Positions 7,842-16,936 of a stretch of 64,000 bases of DNA are shown here, piece by piece. Both the position numbers and the translations under genes were made by a program. Numbering within the stretch: the first letter of the stretch is position 1; the number at the start of each line of letters is the position of its first letter. Below the pieces are notes generated by a model. That model was not told the DNA's origin. It saw only the letters and a program-made list of their open reading frames with translations, and did not search any database. The DNA lies in the NCBI RefSeq assembly GCF_004745865.1, contig NZ_SRKZ01000001.1:1240001-1304000 (forward strand), read 5' to 3'. The stretch is from Hymenobacter wooponensis. Lineage in GTDB: Bacteria > Bacteroidota > Bacteroidia > Cytophagales > Hymenobacteraceae.

Positions 7842-9539
7842 CTACTTAGCGTAGGCCACGGCGCGCATTTCCCGGATAACCGTGATTTTAATTTGGCCAG
7901 GGTACTGCATTTCCTTCTCGATTTTCTGCGAAATCTCGTAGCTCAACTCGGCGGCACGCTCGTCGGTTACGTTCTCGGCGTCTACCATTACGCGCAGCTC
8001 GCGGCCGGCCTGAATAGCAAAGCACTGGTTCACTCCTTTGAAGCCGTTGGCGGTTTCTTCCAGCTGCTTGAGGCGCTTGATATAGCTTTCCATCATCTCG
8101 CGGCGGGCACCTGGCCTAGAGCCGGAAATGGCGTCGCATGCCTGCACTAGCGGCGAAATCATGGCGGTCATCTCAATTTCGTCGTGGTGGGCACCAATGG
8201 CGTTTACCACATCGGGATGCTCCTTGTACTTCTTGGCCATCTCCATGCCCAGAATGGCGTGGGGCAGCTCGGGCTCTTCGGTACTTACTTTTCCGATGTC
8301 GTGGAGAAGGCCGGCGCGTTTGGCGTGCTTCACGTTGAGGCCTAGCTCTGCGGCCATCGTGGCGCAAAGGTTAGCTACTTCGCGCGAGTGTTGCAGCAGG
8401 TTCTGACCATACGAGGAGCGGAAACGCATCCGGCCCACCATCTTGATCAGTTCGGGGTGCAGGCCATGGATGCCCAAGTCGATGATAGTTTTCTCCCCGA
8501 TTTCCACGATTTCCTCGTCGATGTTCTTGCGGGTTTTAGCCACAATCTCCTCGATACGGGCGGGGTGAATACGGCCATCCTTCACCAGCAAGTGCAGGCT
8601 CAGGCGGGCCACTTCGCGGCGCACGGGGTCGAAGCCCGAGATGATGATGGCTTCGGGCGTGTCGTCTACAATGATTTCAACGCCGGTAGCGGCTTCCAGC
8701 GCCCGGATGTTGCGGCCCTCGCGGCCGATAATTTTGCCTTTAACGTCGTCGGACTCGATGTTGAACACCGATACGCAGTTCTCAATGGCGTGCTCGGCGG
8801 CGGTGCGCTGAATAGTTTCCAGCACTACTTTCTTGGCATCTTTGGTAGCCGTCAGTTTAGCCTGGGCTACTACATCTTTGATGTAGGAACTGGCCTGAAT
8901 CTGCGCTTCGTTCTTGAGCGACTCAACCAACTGCTCGCGGGCTTCAGCGGCCGTCAAACCCGAAATGGCTTCGAGCTGCTGCAGAACCTGCTGCTGCTTG
9001 GCGGTTAGGTCTTGGGTGCGCTCTTCCAGCTCCTGCTCCACCTCCTGCTCACGCTGCTCTAGCTTGGCCAGTTGGTTTTCGAGAACGGTACGACGCTTTT
9101 CTTCCTGAGCCTCCAGCTTTTCGCGCTGCTGCTGCGCCTGCGTTTCAATTCGTTCGCGGGTAGCTTCTAGATCTTTTTCTTTACGCTGAATCTGCTCTAG
9201 CTGCTTTTGGGTGGTGAGGGTGAGCTGCTTAATGCTCTGCTCCTGCTCTACTACGGCAGCACGGCGGTCGGTTAGTTCCTGTTCGAGGGCCTGCTTCTGG
9301 CGGCGGCTCTCCTGCTCAAACTCCTGCTTAAGGTTGCGAAATTTATCCTTCGATTGCTGAATCCGCTCGTCGCGGGTACGGGTGGCTTGCAGTTCTGCGT
9401 CCTGCAGAATCTGCTGGGCCCGGGCTTTGGCGTCGGCTTCGTGGTCCTGCCGGGCCTTTCCGGCCAGCAGGCGCCCCACCACGATGCCGACCACAAGGGC
9501 CAGCACAGCGGCGAGAACAATATAAACAGTGGTGGACAT
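7842..9539 (-). CDS. rny: Ribonuclease Y
   Basis: The 565-residue product is a membrane-anchored endoribonuclease that starts mRNA decay. Domains in order: an N-terminal transmembrane helix (about 5-25); a long charged coiled coil (about 30-210); a KH RNA-binding domain with the GxxG loop IIGREGRN (270-277); and an HD hydrolase domain (His384 in HSREV; His413-Asp414 in LLHDIGK). Length and order are typical. It is the last gene of a leftward cluster with zapA and a small coiled-coil gene, 127 nt after zapA. A hairpin ends two bases before its ATG and could affect translation. Confidence 0.97.
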   Translation of the reverse strand: MSTTVYIVLAAVLALVVGIVVGRLLAGKARQDHEADAKARAQQILQDAELQATRTRDERIQQSKDKFRNLKQEFEQESRRQKQALEQELTDRRAAVVEQEQSIKQLTLTTQKQLEQIQRKEKDLEATRERIETQAQQQREKLEAQEEKRRTVLENQLAKLEQREQEVEQELEERTQDLTAKQQQVLQQLEAISGLTAAEAREQLVESLKNEAQIQASSYIKDVVAQAKLTATKDAKKVVLETIQRTAAEHAIENCVSVFNIESDDVKGKIIGREGRNIRALEAATGVEIIVDDTPEAIIISGFDPVRREVARLSLHLLVKDGRIHPARIEEIVAKTRKNIDEEIVEIGEKTIIDLGIHGLHPELIKMVGRMRFRSSYGQNLLQHSREVANLCATMAAELGLNVKHAKRAGLLHDIGKVSTEEPELPHAILGMEMAKKYKEHPDVVNAIGAHHDEIEMTAMISPLVQACDAISGSRPGARREMMESYIKRLKQLEETANGFKGVNQCFAIQAGRELRVMVDAENVTDERAAELSYEISQKIEKEMQYPGQIKITVIREMRAVAYAK

Positions 9540-9541
9540 GA

Positions 9542-9572
9542 GCTATGGTTTTTGGAAAGGTGAACCCATAGC
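9542..9572 (-). promoter_or_regulatory. Hairpin covering the rny translation start
   Basis: On the minus strand, arms GCTATGG (9572-9566) and CCATAGC (9548-9542) pair, with further AA/TT pairing across a one-base bulge. The hairpin ends two bases before the rny ATG at 9539, where ribosomes would load. The rest of the 127-nt zapA-rny gap also has weak hairpins (9606-9635, 9652-9670). No promoter of consensus type is seen there. Confidence 0.5.
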
Positions 9573-9666
9573 ATGAAAGCACAGCCAACGCCCGCGCGAC
9601 CGGCAGAGCCGATTGCCCTGCCCCGCTTCGGGCTCACTCTTCGCGCCGGCCCTGACCAAGTTGGGG

Positions 9667-9957
9667 TCAGACCAGCACCACTCCCGACAGCAGCTCGTCC
9701 AGGCGCGCGAGGCGCTCAGTCAGGGCCGCATCGGTCCCGTCCTTTTCCTTGCTGACCTTCAGGCGGTCAGCCATTGTAGATAGGGCAATCATGGCCAGCA
9801 GATCCTGCTTGTCCTGAATGCCGTACTGCTCCCGAAATTCCTTCAGCCGCTCATTGAGCAGGCGGCCTGCCATGCGCAGGCGTTCCTCGTCCTGGGGGCT
9901 TACCCGCATCGGATAATCCCGGTCAGCCACGCGGATTTTAATGGATAGATCAGACAT
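9667..9957 (-). CDS. zapA: Cell division protein ZapA
   Basis: The 96-residue product binds FtsZ and bundles its filaments at the septum. It starts SDLSIKIRVADRDYPMRVSP, typical of the ZapA N-terminal domain, followed by QDEERLRMAGRLLNERLKEF and a C-terminal coiled coil (LTERLARLDELL) for dimerisation. The length is usual. It lies 31 nt after the coiled-coil gene at 9989-10285 and upstream of rny. This order (coiled coil, zapA, rny) is, as I recall, conserved in Bacteroidota, supporting a division cluster. Confidence 0.93.
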   Translation of the reverse strand: MSDLSIKIRVADRDYPMRVSPQDEERLRMAGRLLNERLKEFREQYGIQDKQDLLAMIALSTMADRLKVSKEKDGTDAALTERLARLDELLSGVVLV

Positions 9958-9988
9958 CAGTACTATAGGGCGCGGTGGGTTTGGTGGG

Positions 9989-10285
9989 TTACTCCCTCAA
10001 ATAGGCAAGGCACTTATCTATTTCGCGGATGTATTCGTTAAGGCGAAGTTTCAGCTCGTTGGTGTTGGCAGGTTCTCCTGCTATGGTATTGACAAGTTTA
10101 ACAATATTCTCCTGATTCTGGAAATCCTTCAACTGCCGCTCCCGGTCCCGCACATCGGCCCGTAAGTGCTGAATGGTGGTCTGGGCATCGGCTAGCTCCT
10201 CGCGCAACTGCTGATAGGCAGCCACTAAGGTGGTCACCTGCCGCTCCAGGCGGTCGAGTTGAGCAAGCTGCTTAGAAGAAGCCAT
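9989..10285 (-). CDS. Small coiled-coil protein upstream of zapA (ZapB-like position)
   Basis: The product has 98 residues from ATG 10285 (MASSKQLAQLDRLERQV). Residues 5-60 form a strong heptad coiled coil (LDRLERQVTTLVAAYQQL), followed by ENIVKLVNTIAG and a helical tail with NEYIREIDKCLAYL. It lies 31 nt before zapA on the same strand and is probably co-transcribed with it. By position and fold it resembles the ZapB-like division proteins of Bacteroidota, but it is not clearly homologous to E. coli ZapB. An upstream in-frame ATG at 10318 adds 11 residues without coiled-coil character. Confidence 0.8.
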   Translation of the reverse strand: MASSKQLAQLDRLERQVTTLVAAYQQLREELADAQTTIQHLRADVRDRERQLKDFQNQENIVKLVNTIAGEPANTNELKLRLNEYIREIDKCLAYLRE

Positions 10286-10409
10286 TGGCAGAGAGAAATT
10301 TTTTGGTGAAGGTAACAAACCTCAACCGCACAAACACTCTCCCCAGATCTGGCGGCTCCCGCAGGAAAACGCTAAACCCAAGGAGAGTGTTCAAGTGGCC
10401 TACGGTTTC

Positions 10410-13406
10410 TTACTTGCCTGACTTTCGCTTGGTCTTCACTTTTTGGCCGTTAGCATCCTCTGTTTTCGTTTTGCCCTCGGGCATAGCAGCAGGCACTACG
10501 GCAGTTGCGGGAGTGGCCATGGCCACAACATTGTTTGTGAAGCTAGTCTCAACAACATCGTAACCTAGTTGCCGCAGCTCAGGCAAATACTTCCGGTCAC
10601 CAACCACTACAATATACATTTTGTCAACGGGCAGGTTCTTTTGGGCAGCGGCCTGCACGTCAGCCGCCGTGAGCTGGCGCAGAATAGCTGCTTGCTGCTC
10701 CACAAAATCGGGCTTGAGGTTATACTCCAGCATACGGCTCAGGAACTGGGCCTTCTGGCGGCCAGTTTCATACTTGAGTGCCTCACTCTGGCCCACAGAT
10801 GCCTGCAGAAACTGTAGCTCATCGGCCGAAATGCCCTCTCGATAGTTGGTAAGCTCCTTCATCATTTCGCGCACGGAGGCAGCAGTAGCATCAGCACGCA
10901 CGCCGGCCTGGGCTGTAAAAGGTGCGGCGAAACGGGTGCTATTGAAGTCAGTGAAGGCACCATAGGTATAGCCTTTGTCCTCGCGCAGATTCAGGTTTAC
11001 ACGGGAATTGAAGGCGCCACCCAGCAGGTAATTAGCCAAGGTGGCGCGGTAGTAGTCGCCGGTAGCATCATAGGGCAGGGCCGTGAGGTATCCAATGCGG
11101 ATTTCTGACTGCGGCGCGTTTTCCTTGGCTACAAAGTAGAGTTTGGTTTTATCGGGCTGCGGAGCGGCAGGTGCGGTGGCTAGGGCCGGCACCTCATGGC
11201 GAGGCCATGCCTGCAGGAACCCTAACTTTGGGGCCACCTGCTGCTGCGTTACGTCGCCGACGATGGTCAGGAAGCTGGCATTGGGCGCGAAGCTTTGCTG
11301 ATAAAACTGCTTTATATCATCGAGCGTGATGCTGGTGATGCTAGCAGGCGTACCTGCTACTGCCACCCCCGTTACATTACCGGGTCCGTAGGCCAGTCCG
11401 TTGAATACTAAATCGGCTACCACGCGGGCTTGGCTCTGGAAGTCGTTCACCATGGCCAGCTGCTGCTTTTTCAGGCGCTCGAAGTCGGCGGGGTCAAAGC
11501 GAGGGTGCAGTAGCCGCTCCTCTACCAGAGCCAGCGTAGGGTCCAGATTTTTCGTCAGGCTTTGCACATACACCTTAATATCGTCGTCGCCAGCAGTAAC
11601 ATATATGCTGCTACCAAGGGCTTTCAAACGCGCTTCCAGCTCTTCTGTAGTGTACTTCTGAGAACCTTCATTCACCATCTTGGCCGTCATTTCGGCTAAG
11701 CCTACCTTATCAGGATGCGCCTGTAGCAAGCGCTGTCCGCCCTGAATAGTGAGCAACATGGTTACGGTAGGCACCTCGTCGTTGCGGGTTCCGATGACGC
11801 GTAGACCATTAGGCAACTCCTGCTGCCAGTATGCGGGCACCTTCAGCACAGGGTTGGCGCCCGGCTTGGGTTGCTTGCTACGGTCGAAGCTGTCTTTGGC
11901 CTTCACGTACTTAAGGCCCGCGTACTCATCCGTGGGGGCTTTGTAGCCGGCTTTGTCTATCGTGAAGTTGTCGGCGTGTGCTATCAATTCATTTTTCCCT
12001 TTAGGCACTACGCTGAGAATAACAGCAGGCTTGCCCTTTAGGTATTTGTTGTAAGCAGCCTGAACCGTAGCCGGCGTGAGGGCACGCAGGCGTTGCAACT
12101 GCAGAGGCAGCATGTTGGGGTTGCCGGCCAACGTTTGGTACTGAGCCAGTCTGCTGGCTTTGGAGCTGACGCTACTGAGACTATTGATCAGGTTAACTTC
12201 AGCCTGAGTCTTGTAGCGCTCCAGATCAGCCGCAGAAATCCCTTTCTTCTCGAACTCCACCAGCGTGCGGCGCACCCGGGCTTCGGCGCTGTCGAGGCGC
12301 TGCCCTTCAAAGGCCATTACGCCAATTACAAACTCGCCAGCCAGCTCCGAGTTGCTTTGGTAGCAAAAGGCCTCGGGCGCCAATTGGTTCTTTACCAGGT
12401 TTTTGTAGATCAGGCTGTTTTTGTCGCCGCCCAGCATGTCAGCTACAGCATCCAGAGCCACTTCATCGGGATGGTAAACTGGTACTGTGGGCATCGACAA
12501 CATCAGCATGGGCTGGGTAATGTTGTCTTCGTAGCTTACATACCGGTTCTGGCCTAGTACCGGCGCGGGCAGCTTCACGTTGCGCACGGCCGGGCCGCGG
12601 TTAATGGGCCCAAAATACTTCTCAGCTAGCCGCACGGCCTGGGCAGGCTGCACATCGCCAGCAATAGTGAGGGTAGCATTGTTGGGACCGTACCAACGTA
12701 GAAAGAAGTTCTTGAGGTCGTCGACGTTGGACCGGTCCAAGTCGTCGAGGTAGCCAATAACTGGCCACGAATACGGATGCCCATAAGGAAACGTGGTACG
12801 CCCAATTATTTCGTAGGCTCGGCCATAAGGGCGATTATCTACATTCTGGCCGCGTTCATTTTTCACCGTAGCACGCTGGGTCTCAAACTTTGGCTGGGTC
12901 ACGGCATCCAGCAGGAAGCCCATGCGGTCAGCTTCCAGCCACAGGCCGGTTTCCAGCTGGTTGCTGGGTAATGTTTCAAAGTAGTTAGTGCGGTCCTGGT
13001 TGGTAGTACCATTCAGGTCGCCGCCAGCGGCCGTTACCAGCTTAAAGTGCGCTTCATCGGCCACGTGATCGGAGCCTTGGAACATCATGTGCTCGAAGAA
13101 GTGGGCAAAGCCTGATTTCCCAACTTGCTCCCGGGCCGAGCCCACATGATAGGTCACGTCTACGTGTACCAGCGGGTCAGAGTGGTCTTCGTGCACAATG
13201 AGGGTGAGACCATTGGGCAGGACGTACTTCTCGTAGGGAATAACCAGTTCGTTTCCCTTGCGCGTTACTTTCTCTACCAACCGTGTACCGGTGGAAGAAG
13301 CTGCCGCTGCTTTAGAAGTGGAAGAGTTAGCAGGCTTTTGCTGCGCCATAGCAGGACCGACCGACAGCACCAAGCCTAGTAGGCCTAGAAAGTAACGAGA
13401 TGACAT
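10410..13406 (-). CDS. M16 family zinc metallopeptidase, two-repeat secreted form
   Basis: ATG 13406 gives 998 residues with a signal peptide (MSSRYFLGLLGLVLSVGPAMA). The first M16 half carries the inverted zinc motif HFFEH (His102, Glu105, His106) and the distal ligand Glu183 (VKNERGQN). The second half (from about 520) keeps the fold but lacks the motif, as usual for the non-catalytic partner half. The C-terminus is Lys-rich (KTKTEDANGQKVKTKRKSGK). It probably degrades peptides in the periplasm or at the outer membrane. A terminator (13425-13461) separates it from pheT, so it has its own promoter. A second M16 gene lies at 32532. Confidence 0.93.
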   Translation of the reverse strand: MSSRYFLGLLGLVLSVGPAMAQQKPANSSTSKAAAASSTGTRLVEKVTRKGNELVIPYEKYVLPNGLTLIVHEDHSDPLVHVDVTYHVGSAREQVGKSGFAHFFEHMMFQGSDHVADEAHFKLVTAAGGDLNGTTNQDRTNYFETLPSNQLETGLWLEADRMGFLLDAVTQPKFETQRATVKNERGQNVDNRPYGRAYEIIGRTTFPYGHPYSWPVIGYLDDLDRSNVDDLKNFFLRWYGPNNATLTIAGDVQPAQAVRLAEKYFGPINRGPAVRNVKLPAPVLGQNRYVSYEDNITQPMLMLSMPTVPVYHPDEVALDAVADMLGGDKNSLIYKNLVKNQLAPEAFCYQSNSELAGEFVIGVMAFEGQRLDSAEARVRRTLVEFEKKGISAADLERYKTQAEVNLINSLSSVSSKASRLAQYQTLAGNPNMLPLQLQRLRALTPATVQAAYNKYLKGKPAVILSVVPKGKNELIAHADNFTIDKAGYKAPTDEYAGLKYVKAKDSFDRSKQPKPGANPVLKVPAYWQQELPNGLRVIGTRNDEVPTVTMLLTIQGGQRLLQAHPDKVGLAEMTAKMVNEGSQKYTTEELEARLKALGSSIYVTAGDDDIKVYVQSLTKNLDPTLALVEERLLHPRFDPADFERLKKQQLAMVNDFQSQARVVADLVFNGLAYGPGNVTGVAVAGTPASITSITLDDIKQFYQQSFAPNASFLTIVGDVTQQQVAPKLGFLQAWPRHEVPALATAPAAPQPDKTKLYFVAKENAPQSEIRIGYLTALPYDATGDYYRATLANYLLGGAFNSRVNLNLREDKGYTYGAFTDFNSTRFAAPFTAQAGVRADATAASVREMMKELTNYREGISADELQFLQASVGQSEALKYETGRQKAQFLSRMLEYNLKPDFVEQQAAILRQLTAADVQAAAQKNLPVDKMYIVVVGDRKYLPELRQLGYDVVETSFTNNVVAMATPATAVVPAAMPEGKTKTEDANGQKVKTKRKSGK

Positions 13407-13424
13407 ACACACGAATTAATAAGA

Positions 13425-13461
13425 CAAAAAAATACCCGTCATCTGCGACAGACGACGGGTA
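13425..13461 (-). terminator. Terminator after pheT
   Basis: In minus-strand sense an 8-bp stem (TACCCGTC / GACGGGTA, 13433-13440 and 13454-13461) is followed by seven U residues (13431-13425). Confidence 0.85.
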
Positions 13462-13532
13462 AATAAACTGGTTTCTATTGACTTATACTAAGACAGCCAT
13501 TGAATAATTAACGCCTTTGCTAGGCCTGCTTT

Positions 13533-15968
13533 CTACTTCCGAATCAGGGCCCCGGCCTGCTTCTCGAACTGCGCAATCAGGCGTTGCATCACGCCATCGA
13601 TGGCTTGGTCGGTGAGGGTTTGGGTGGGGTCCTGGAGCAGGAAGCTCACGGAGTACGACTTCTTATCGGCACCCAGGTTCTCGCCTTCGTATACATCGAA
13701 TACGTTGAGGCTCTGCAGGAGCTTCTTCTCGGTGCGGCGGGCAATCTGCTGGAGCTGATCGAAGGTAACAGTCTTGTCTACTACCAATGACAGGTCGCGG
13801 CGCACCTCCGGGAACTTATGCAGCTCACGGCCTACCAGGGCGTTCTTGTACTTGCGCATCAGCCAGTCCCAATCCAGTTCGGCGTACCACACGGGCTGCG
13901 ACACATCGAGGCGCTTGAGTACTGCGTTGGATACCGCACCCAGTTGGGCTACGGGCTGGTTCTGAGCCTGCAGCGTGAGGCCACCGGCCAGGTATGGGTG
14001 CTGCACCGGCTGCGACGTGGGGGCCGGGAAGCCTAGCGAGGCCAGCACCTGCTGCACCGCCCCAGCCAGCTGGTGGTAGGTAGCTTTCTCCGACTTCTGC
14101 TGCCAAGTTTCGGCGGCGGTGTTGCCAGTTATGTAGATGACGAGCTTGTTGTTCTCTTGATAAGCACCATCGGCAAGGCGGTGGTAGGTTTTGCCGAACT
14201 CGTAGAGCTTCAGGTCACGCTGGCGGCGGTTCACGTTGTAGCGCACCACTTCTAGGCCACTGAGCAGCATGGTGGGGCGCATCACGTTCAGCTCGGCGCT
14301 GTTGAAGTTCAGCAGGGGCACCAGCGTTTCGTCCGTCTCACCCTCCTTCTGGAAATATAGGGAGTTGGTGATGGAGTTGGTGATGATTTCGGAAAAGCCC
14401 TGCCCGCTGAGCAGGCGCGCCGTGTTCTGGCGGATGATTTCCGGGTCCGGGTTCGGGAACTTGGCCAGGAACGATGCCGAGTTGTGAGGCCGCAGGGCTA
14501 CGTGGTTGTAGCCGTAGATGCGCAGAATCTCCTCAATCACGTCGGCCTCGCGGGTCACATCTACCTTGTGCGGCGGCACCGACAGAATCCACTCGGCCTG
14601 CCCTTTCTCGTCCTGCAGCTCTTCCGCAATGAGAATATCGAGGTCAGTGAGGATTTGACGGATGCGCTCCGGCGCAATGTACTGGCCTACGAGCTTCTCT
14701 ACGCGGGGCAGGCGCAGGCGCACGGGCATGTGCCCAATGTGGGTGGGGTACACGTCTACCACGGGGGCGGCCACGGTGGCGCCGGCCACTTCCTGCAGCA
14801 GCAAGGCGGCGCGCTTCAGGGCGATTGGCACCATGTGCGGGTCGGTGCCACGCTCGAAGCGGAATGAGGCGTCGGTTTTGAGCTGGTGTACTTGGCCGCT
14901 CTTGCGCACGGCGGCTGGCTGGAAGTAGGCGCTTTCCAGGAAGATGCGGGTGGTCTGGTCCGATACGCCGGAGGTTTTACCCCCAAACACACCGGCCAAG
15001 GCCATGGGCGCGCCATTGGCATCAGCAATAACTAGGTCTTCGGCCTTCAGGGTGCGCTCTAGGCCATCTAGGGTCACGAACTTCTCACCGGCTTCGGCCC
15101 GCTTCACCCTGATCAACCCACCGGTAATCTGGTCGGCATCGAAGGCGTGCAGGGGCTGGCCTAGCTCATGCAGCACAAAGTTGGTCACGTCCACCACGTT
15201 ATTGATGGGCGAAAGGCCAATGCTGCGCAGGCGGCGCTGCAGCCACTCAGGCGAGGGGCCTACGTGCACATTCTCCAGCAGCAAGCCGGCGTAGCGTGGG
15301 CTAGCCTCGGCATCTTCCAGCTCTACCCTGATGTTCTGGGCCGCCTCAGCGGGAGCGTGGAACTGGCTGATATCGGGTAGGTGGCAGGGCTGGCGCAGCA
15401 GGGCGCGCAGTTCCCGGGCCACCCCGTAGTGGGAAGCCGCATCGGCGCGGTTCGGCGTCAGGCCAATTTCGAATACAGAGTCGGAGCCCAGGCCGAAGTA
15501 GTCGGCGGCGGGGGTGCCATTGGGAAGCTCGGTGTCAAGCTCCATAATGCCGGCGTGCGAGGTGCCTAGGCCTATTTCATCCTCGGCGCAAATCATGCCT
15601 TCGGAGGCTGCACCCCTGATTTTCGACTTCTTGATTTTGAAAGGCTGCCCTTCGGTGGGGTGCAGCTCGGCCCCTTCAAGGGCTACTACCACCTTCAGGC
15701 CGGCGCGCACGTTGGCGGCACCGCACACGATCTGGCGGGGAGTGCCGTCGCCTACATCTACCGTGGTGAGGCTGAGCTTATCGGCATCGGGGTGCTTTTC
15801 GCAGGTGAGTACGGTGCCGAGTACCAGGCCGCGTAGGCCACCCGGCACGCTCTCCAGCTCCTCAATCCCTTCCACTTCCAGCCCGGAGCCAGTCAGCAGC
15901 TTGCCGATTTCCTCGGCGGGTTTATCGGTGGGGATGAGCGTACGGAGCCAGTCGAGGGATATTTTCAT
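13533..15968 (-). CDS. pheT: Phenylalanyl-tRNA synthetase beta subunit
   Basis: The 811-residue product is the large subunit of the (alpha-beta)2 enzyme that charges tRNA-Phe. It begins MKISLDWLRTLIP, the usual start, so ATG 15968 is preferred over the upstream frame start at 16019. Domains in order: N-terminal B1 plus an EMAP/OB-fold tRNA-binding domain (VLGTVLTCEKHPDADKLSL, about 50-68); B3/B4 editing domain (about 210-390); B5 DNA-binding-like domain; a catalytic-like core; and a C-terminal FDX-ACB anticodon domain (HKFPEVRRDLSLVVDKTVTF). pheS is not in the window. Its leader carries a seven-base tandem repeat, and a consensus promoter lies at 16017-16024. Confidence 0.97.
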   Translation of the reverse strand: MKISLDWLRTLIPTDKPAEEIGKLLTGSGLEVEGIEELESVPGGLRGLVLGTVLTCEKHPDADKLSLTTVDVGDGTPRQIVCGAANVRAGLKVVVALEGAELHPTEGQPFKIKKSKIRGAASEGMICAEDEIGLGTSHAGIMELDTELPNGTPAADYFGLGSDSVFEIGLTPNRADAASHYGVARELRALLRQPCHLPDISQFHAPAEAAQNIRVELEDAEASPRYAGLLLENVHVGPSPEWLQRRLRSIGLSPINNVVDVTNFVLHELGQPLHAFDADQITGGLIRVKRAEAGEKFVTLDGLERTLKAEDLVIADANGAPMALAGVFGGKTSGVSDQTTRIFLESAYFQPAAVRKSGQVHQLKTDASFRFERGTDPHMVPIALKRAALLLQEVAGATVAAPVVDVYPTHIGHMPVRLRLPRVEKLVGQYIAPERIRQILTDLDILIAEELQDEKGQAEWILSVPPHKVDVTREADVIEEILRIYGYNHVALRPHNSASFLAKFPNPDPEIIRQNTARLLSGQGFSEIITNSITNSLYFQKEGETDETLVPLLNFNSAELNVMRPTMLLSGLEVVRYNVNRRQRDLKLYEFGKTYHRLADGAYQENNKLVIYITGNTAAETWQQKSEKATYHQLAGAVQQVLASLGFPAPTSQPVQHPYLAGGLTLQAQNQPVAQLGAVSNAVLKRLDVSQPVWYAELDWDWLMRKYKNALVGRELHKFPEVRRDLSLVVDKTVTFDQLQQIARRTEKKLLQSLNVFDVYEGENLGADKKSYSVSFLLQDPTQTLTDQAIDGVMQRLIAQFEKQAGALIRK

Positions 15969-15973
15969 GATGG

Positions 15974-16008
15974 AGTTACCAGTTGTCGGTTGCCGGTTGC
16001 CAGTTTCC
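15974..16008 (-). repeat. Heptanucleotide tandem repeat in the pheT leader
   Basis: Five consecutive 7-base units on the plus strand (AGTTACC, AGTTGTC, GGTTGCC, GGTTGCC, AGTTTCC) fill the space between the predicted transcription start and the pheT ATG. Confidence 0.7.
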
Positions 16009-16016
16009 TGGCGCAG

Positions 16017-16024
16017 CAAAGGTA
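16017..16024 (-). promoter_or_regulatory. Predicted pheT promoter, -7 element
   Basis: On the minus strand TACCTTTG fits TAnnTTTG exactly. The start would lie about 42 nt before the pheT ATG. A -33 element is only weakly seen (TTTTCGG near 16041-16047). Confidence 0.5.
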
Positions 16025-16098
16025 CGGATTTGGGTTGGCGGCCGAAAAGGTGGCCTAGGCCTATTGCGGAGCAGCGGGCTGGAGTGGCCTAGGCCACT

Positions 16099-16181
16099 CT
16101 GTCATTCCGAGCGCAGCAAAGAATCTGGGGTATTCCTCTTAACTAATTGCCCCTGATTCCTCGCTGCTCCCGGAATGACAG
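16099..16181. repeat. REP-like long inverted repeat
   Basis: Outer arms CTGTCATTCCG (16099-16109) and CGGAATGACAG (16171-16181) are perfect. Pairing continues imperfectly inward to 32-nt arms around a 19-nt loop. It starts just right of a TGGCCTAGGCCA palindrome (16085-16096) and ends 6 nt before the stop of the gene at 16188. The motif GTCATTCCGAGCGCAG is related to GTCATCCTGAGCACAG in the element at 16937-17041. Confidence 0.8.
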
Positions 16182-16187
16182 TTCTAC

Positions 16188-16835
16188 CTAATGCCCTTCG
16201 CCTTCCGCGTGAGTGGAGTGGTCGTGAAATTCCTGCTCGCCGGCTTTTATTTCAATGGGTAGGCGGTTGTCGGTGGGCGGCACGGGGCAAGCGTACCCGC
16301 TGTTATAAGCGCAGTACGGATTATAGGCCTCATTGAAATCGAGTACGATGTCGGTGGCGCCGTTTTGGGGCAGCGCCGCGTCGAGGTAACGGCCCCCGCC
16401 GTAGGTAGTAAACCCGTTGGTGCGGTCAGTGAACGGGATAAACAGCGTGGAGTCTTTGCCGTCGGCTTTCAGGAACATTGTGAGCTTATACTCCTGCTTG
16501 TTCAGAATAAAGGATGCCCGACCCCAGCGCAGGTACTTCTCGGCCTTGCCATCGGTGAGCGTCATGGGCACGGTGTCGCGCTGGGCAAAGGCTTCTAGTT
16601 GTGCCTCAAACCGGTACTCTTTATTGGGAGTGAAGTAACGCAAACTATCAAAGGCTTGGCGCTGCTCAGAGCTGAGCGGTGAGCCTTGCACCCGGCGGTA
16701 GCCATCGTCCTTTTCCTTGCGGGCCTTGCGCAGGCGGGCCGCGTACTGATCATCGTTAAAAACCAGATCCTTGAAAAAGTAGCCGAAGACAATCAGCAGC
16801 CCGATGCCGATAAGAAGTTTGGGATTAATGCGCAT
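16188..16835 (-). CDS. DUF1684 family protein, membrane-anchored
   Basis: The product has 215 residues from ATG 16835 (MRINPKLLIGIGLLIVFGYF), with one N-terminal membrane helix (about 5-22). The diagnostic DUF1684 core is present: FTPNKEYRFEA, a central sheet, YGGGRYLDA, then LDFNEAYNPYCAYNSGYACP and NRLPIEIKAGEQEFH. The family function is not established. The C-terminal tail is His-rich (EFHDHSTHAEGEGH). Promoter TACCTTTG lies only five bases before the ATG, so the mRNA may be leaderless; upstream in-frame starts (to 16910) would then lie upstream of the transcript. It is flanked on both sides by REP-like inverted repeats. Confidence 0.85.
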   Translation of the reverse strand: MRINPKLLIGIGLLIVFGYFFKDLVFNDDQYAARLRKARKEKDDGYRRVQGSPLSSEQRQAFDSLRYFTPNKEYRFEAQLEAFAQRDTVPMTLTDGKAEKYLRWGRASFILNKQEYKLTMFLKADGKDSTLFIPFTDRTNGFTTYGGGRYLDAALPQNGATDIVLDFNEAYNPYCAYNSGYACPVPPTDNRLPIEIKAGEQEFHDHSTHAEGEGH

Positions 16836-16840
16836 AAGCG

Positions 16841-16848
16841 CAAAGGTA
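16841..16848 (-). promoter_or_regulatory. Predicted promoter for a leaderless DUF1684 mRNA
   Basis: TACCTTTG on the minus strand fits the Bacteroidota -7 consensus. The ATG (16835) follows after five bases, about where transcription would begin. Confidence 0.45.
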
Positions 16849-16936
16849 GCGGGTAGATGCGGGTTGCTAATTGTTAAGTAATGACCATCATGTCGAGCTG
16901 GCTGAGACATCTCGCGTGCTGACGTTCGTTCTCAAC

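Noticed and set aside
8388..9008. 206-codon plus-strand frame opposite rny
   Set aside because: Antisense shadow of the coiled-coil/KH region.
9540..9666. 6S RNA (ssrS) next to zapA
   Set aside because: The gap is only 127 nt and lacks the long bubble-closing stems of 6S RNA; kept only as a possible structured leader.
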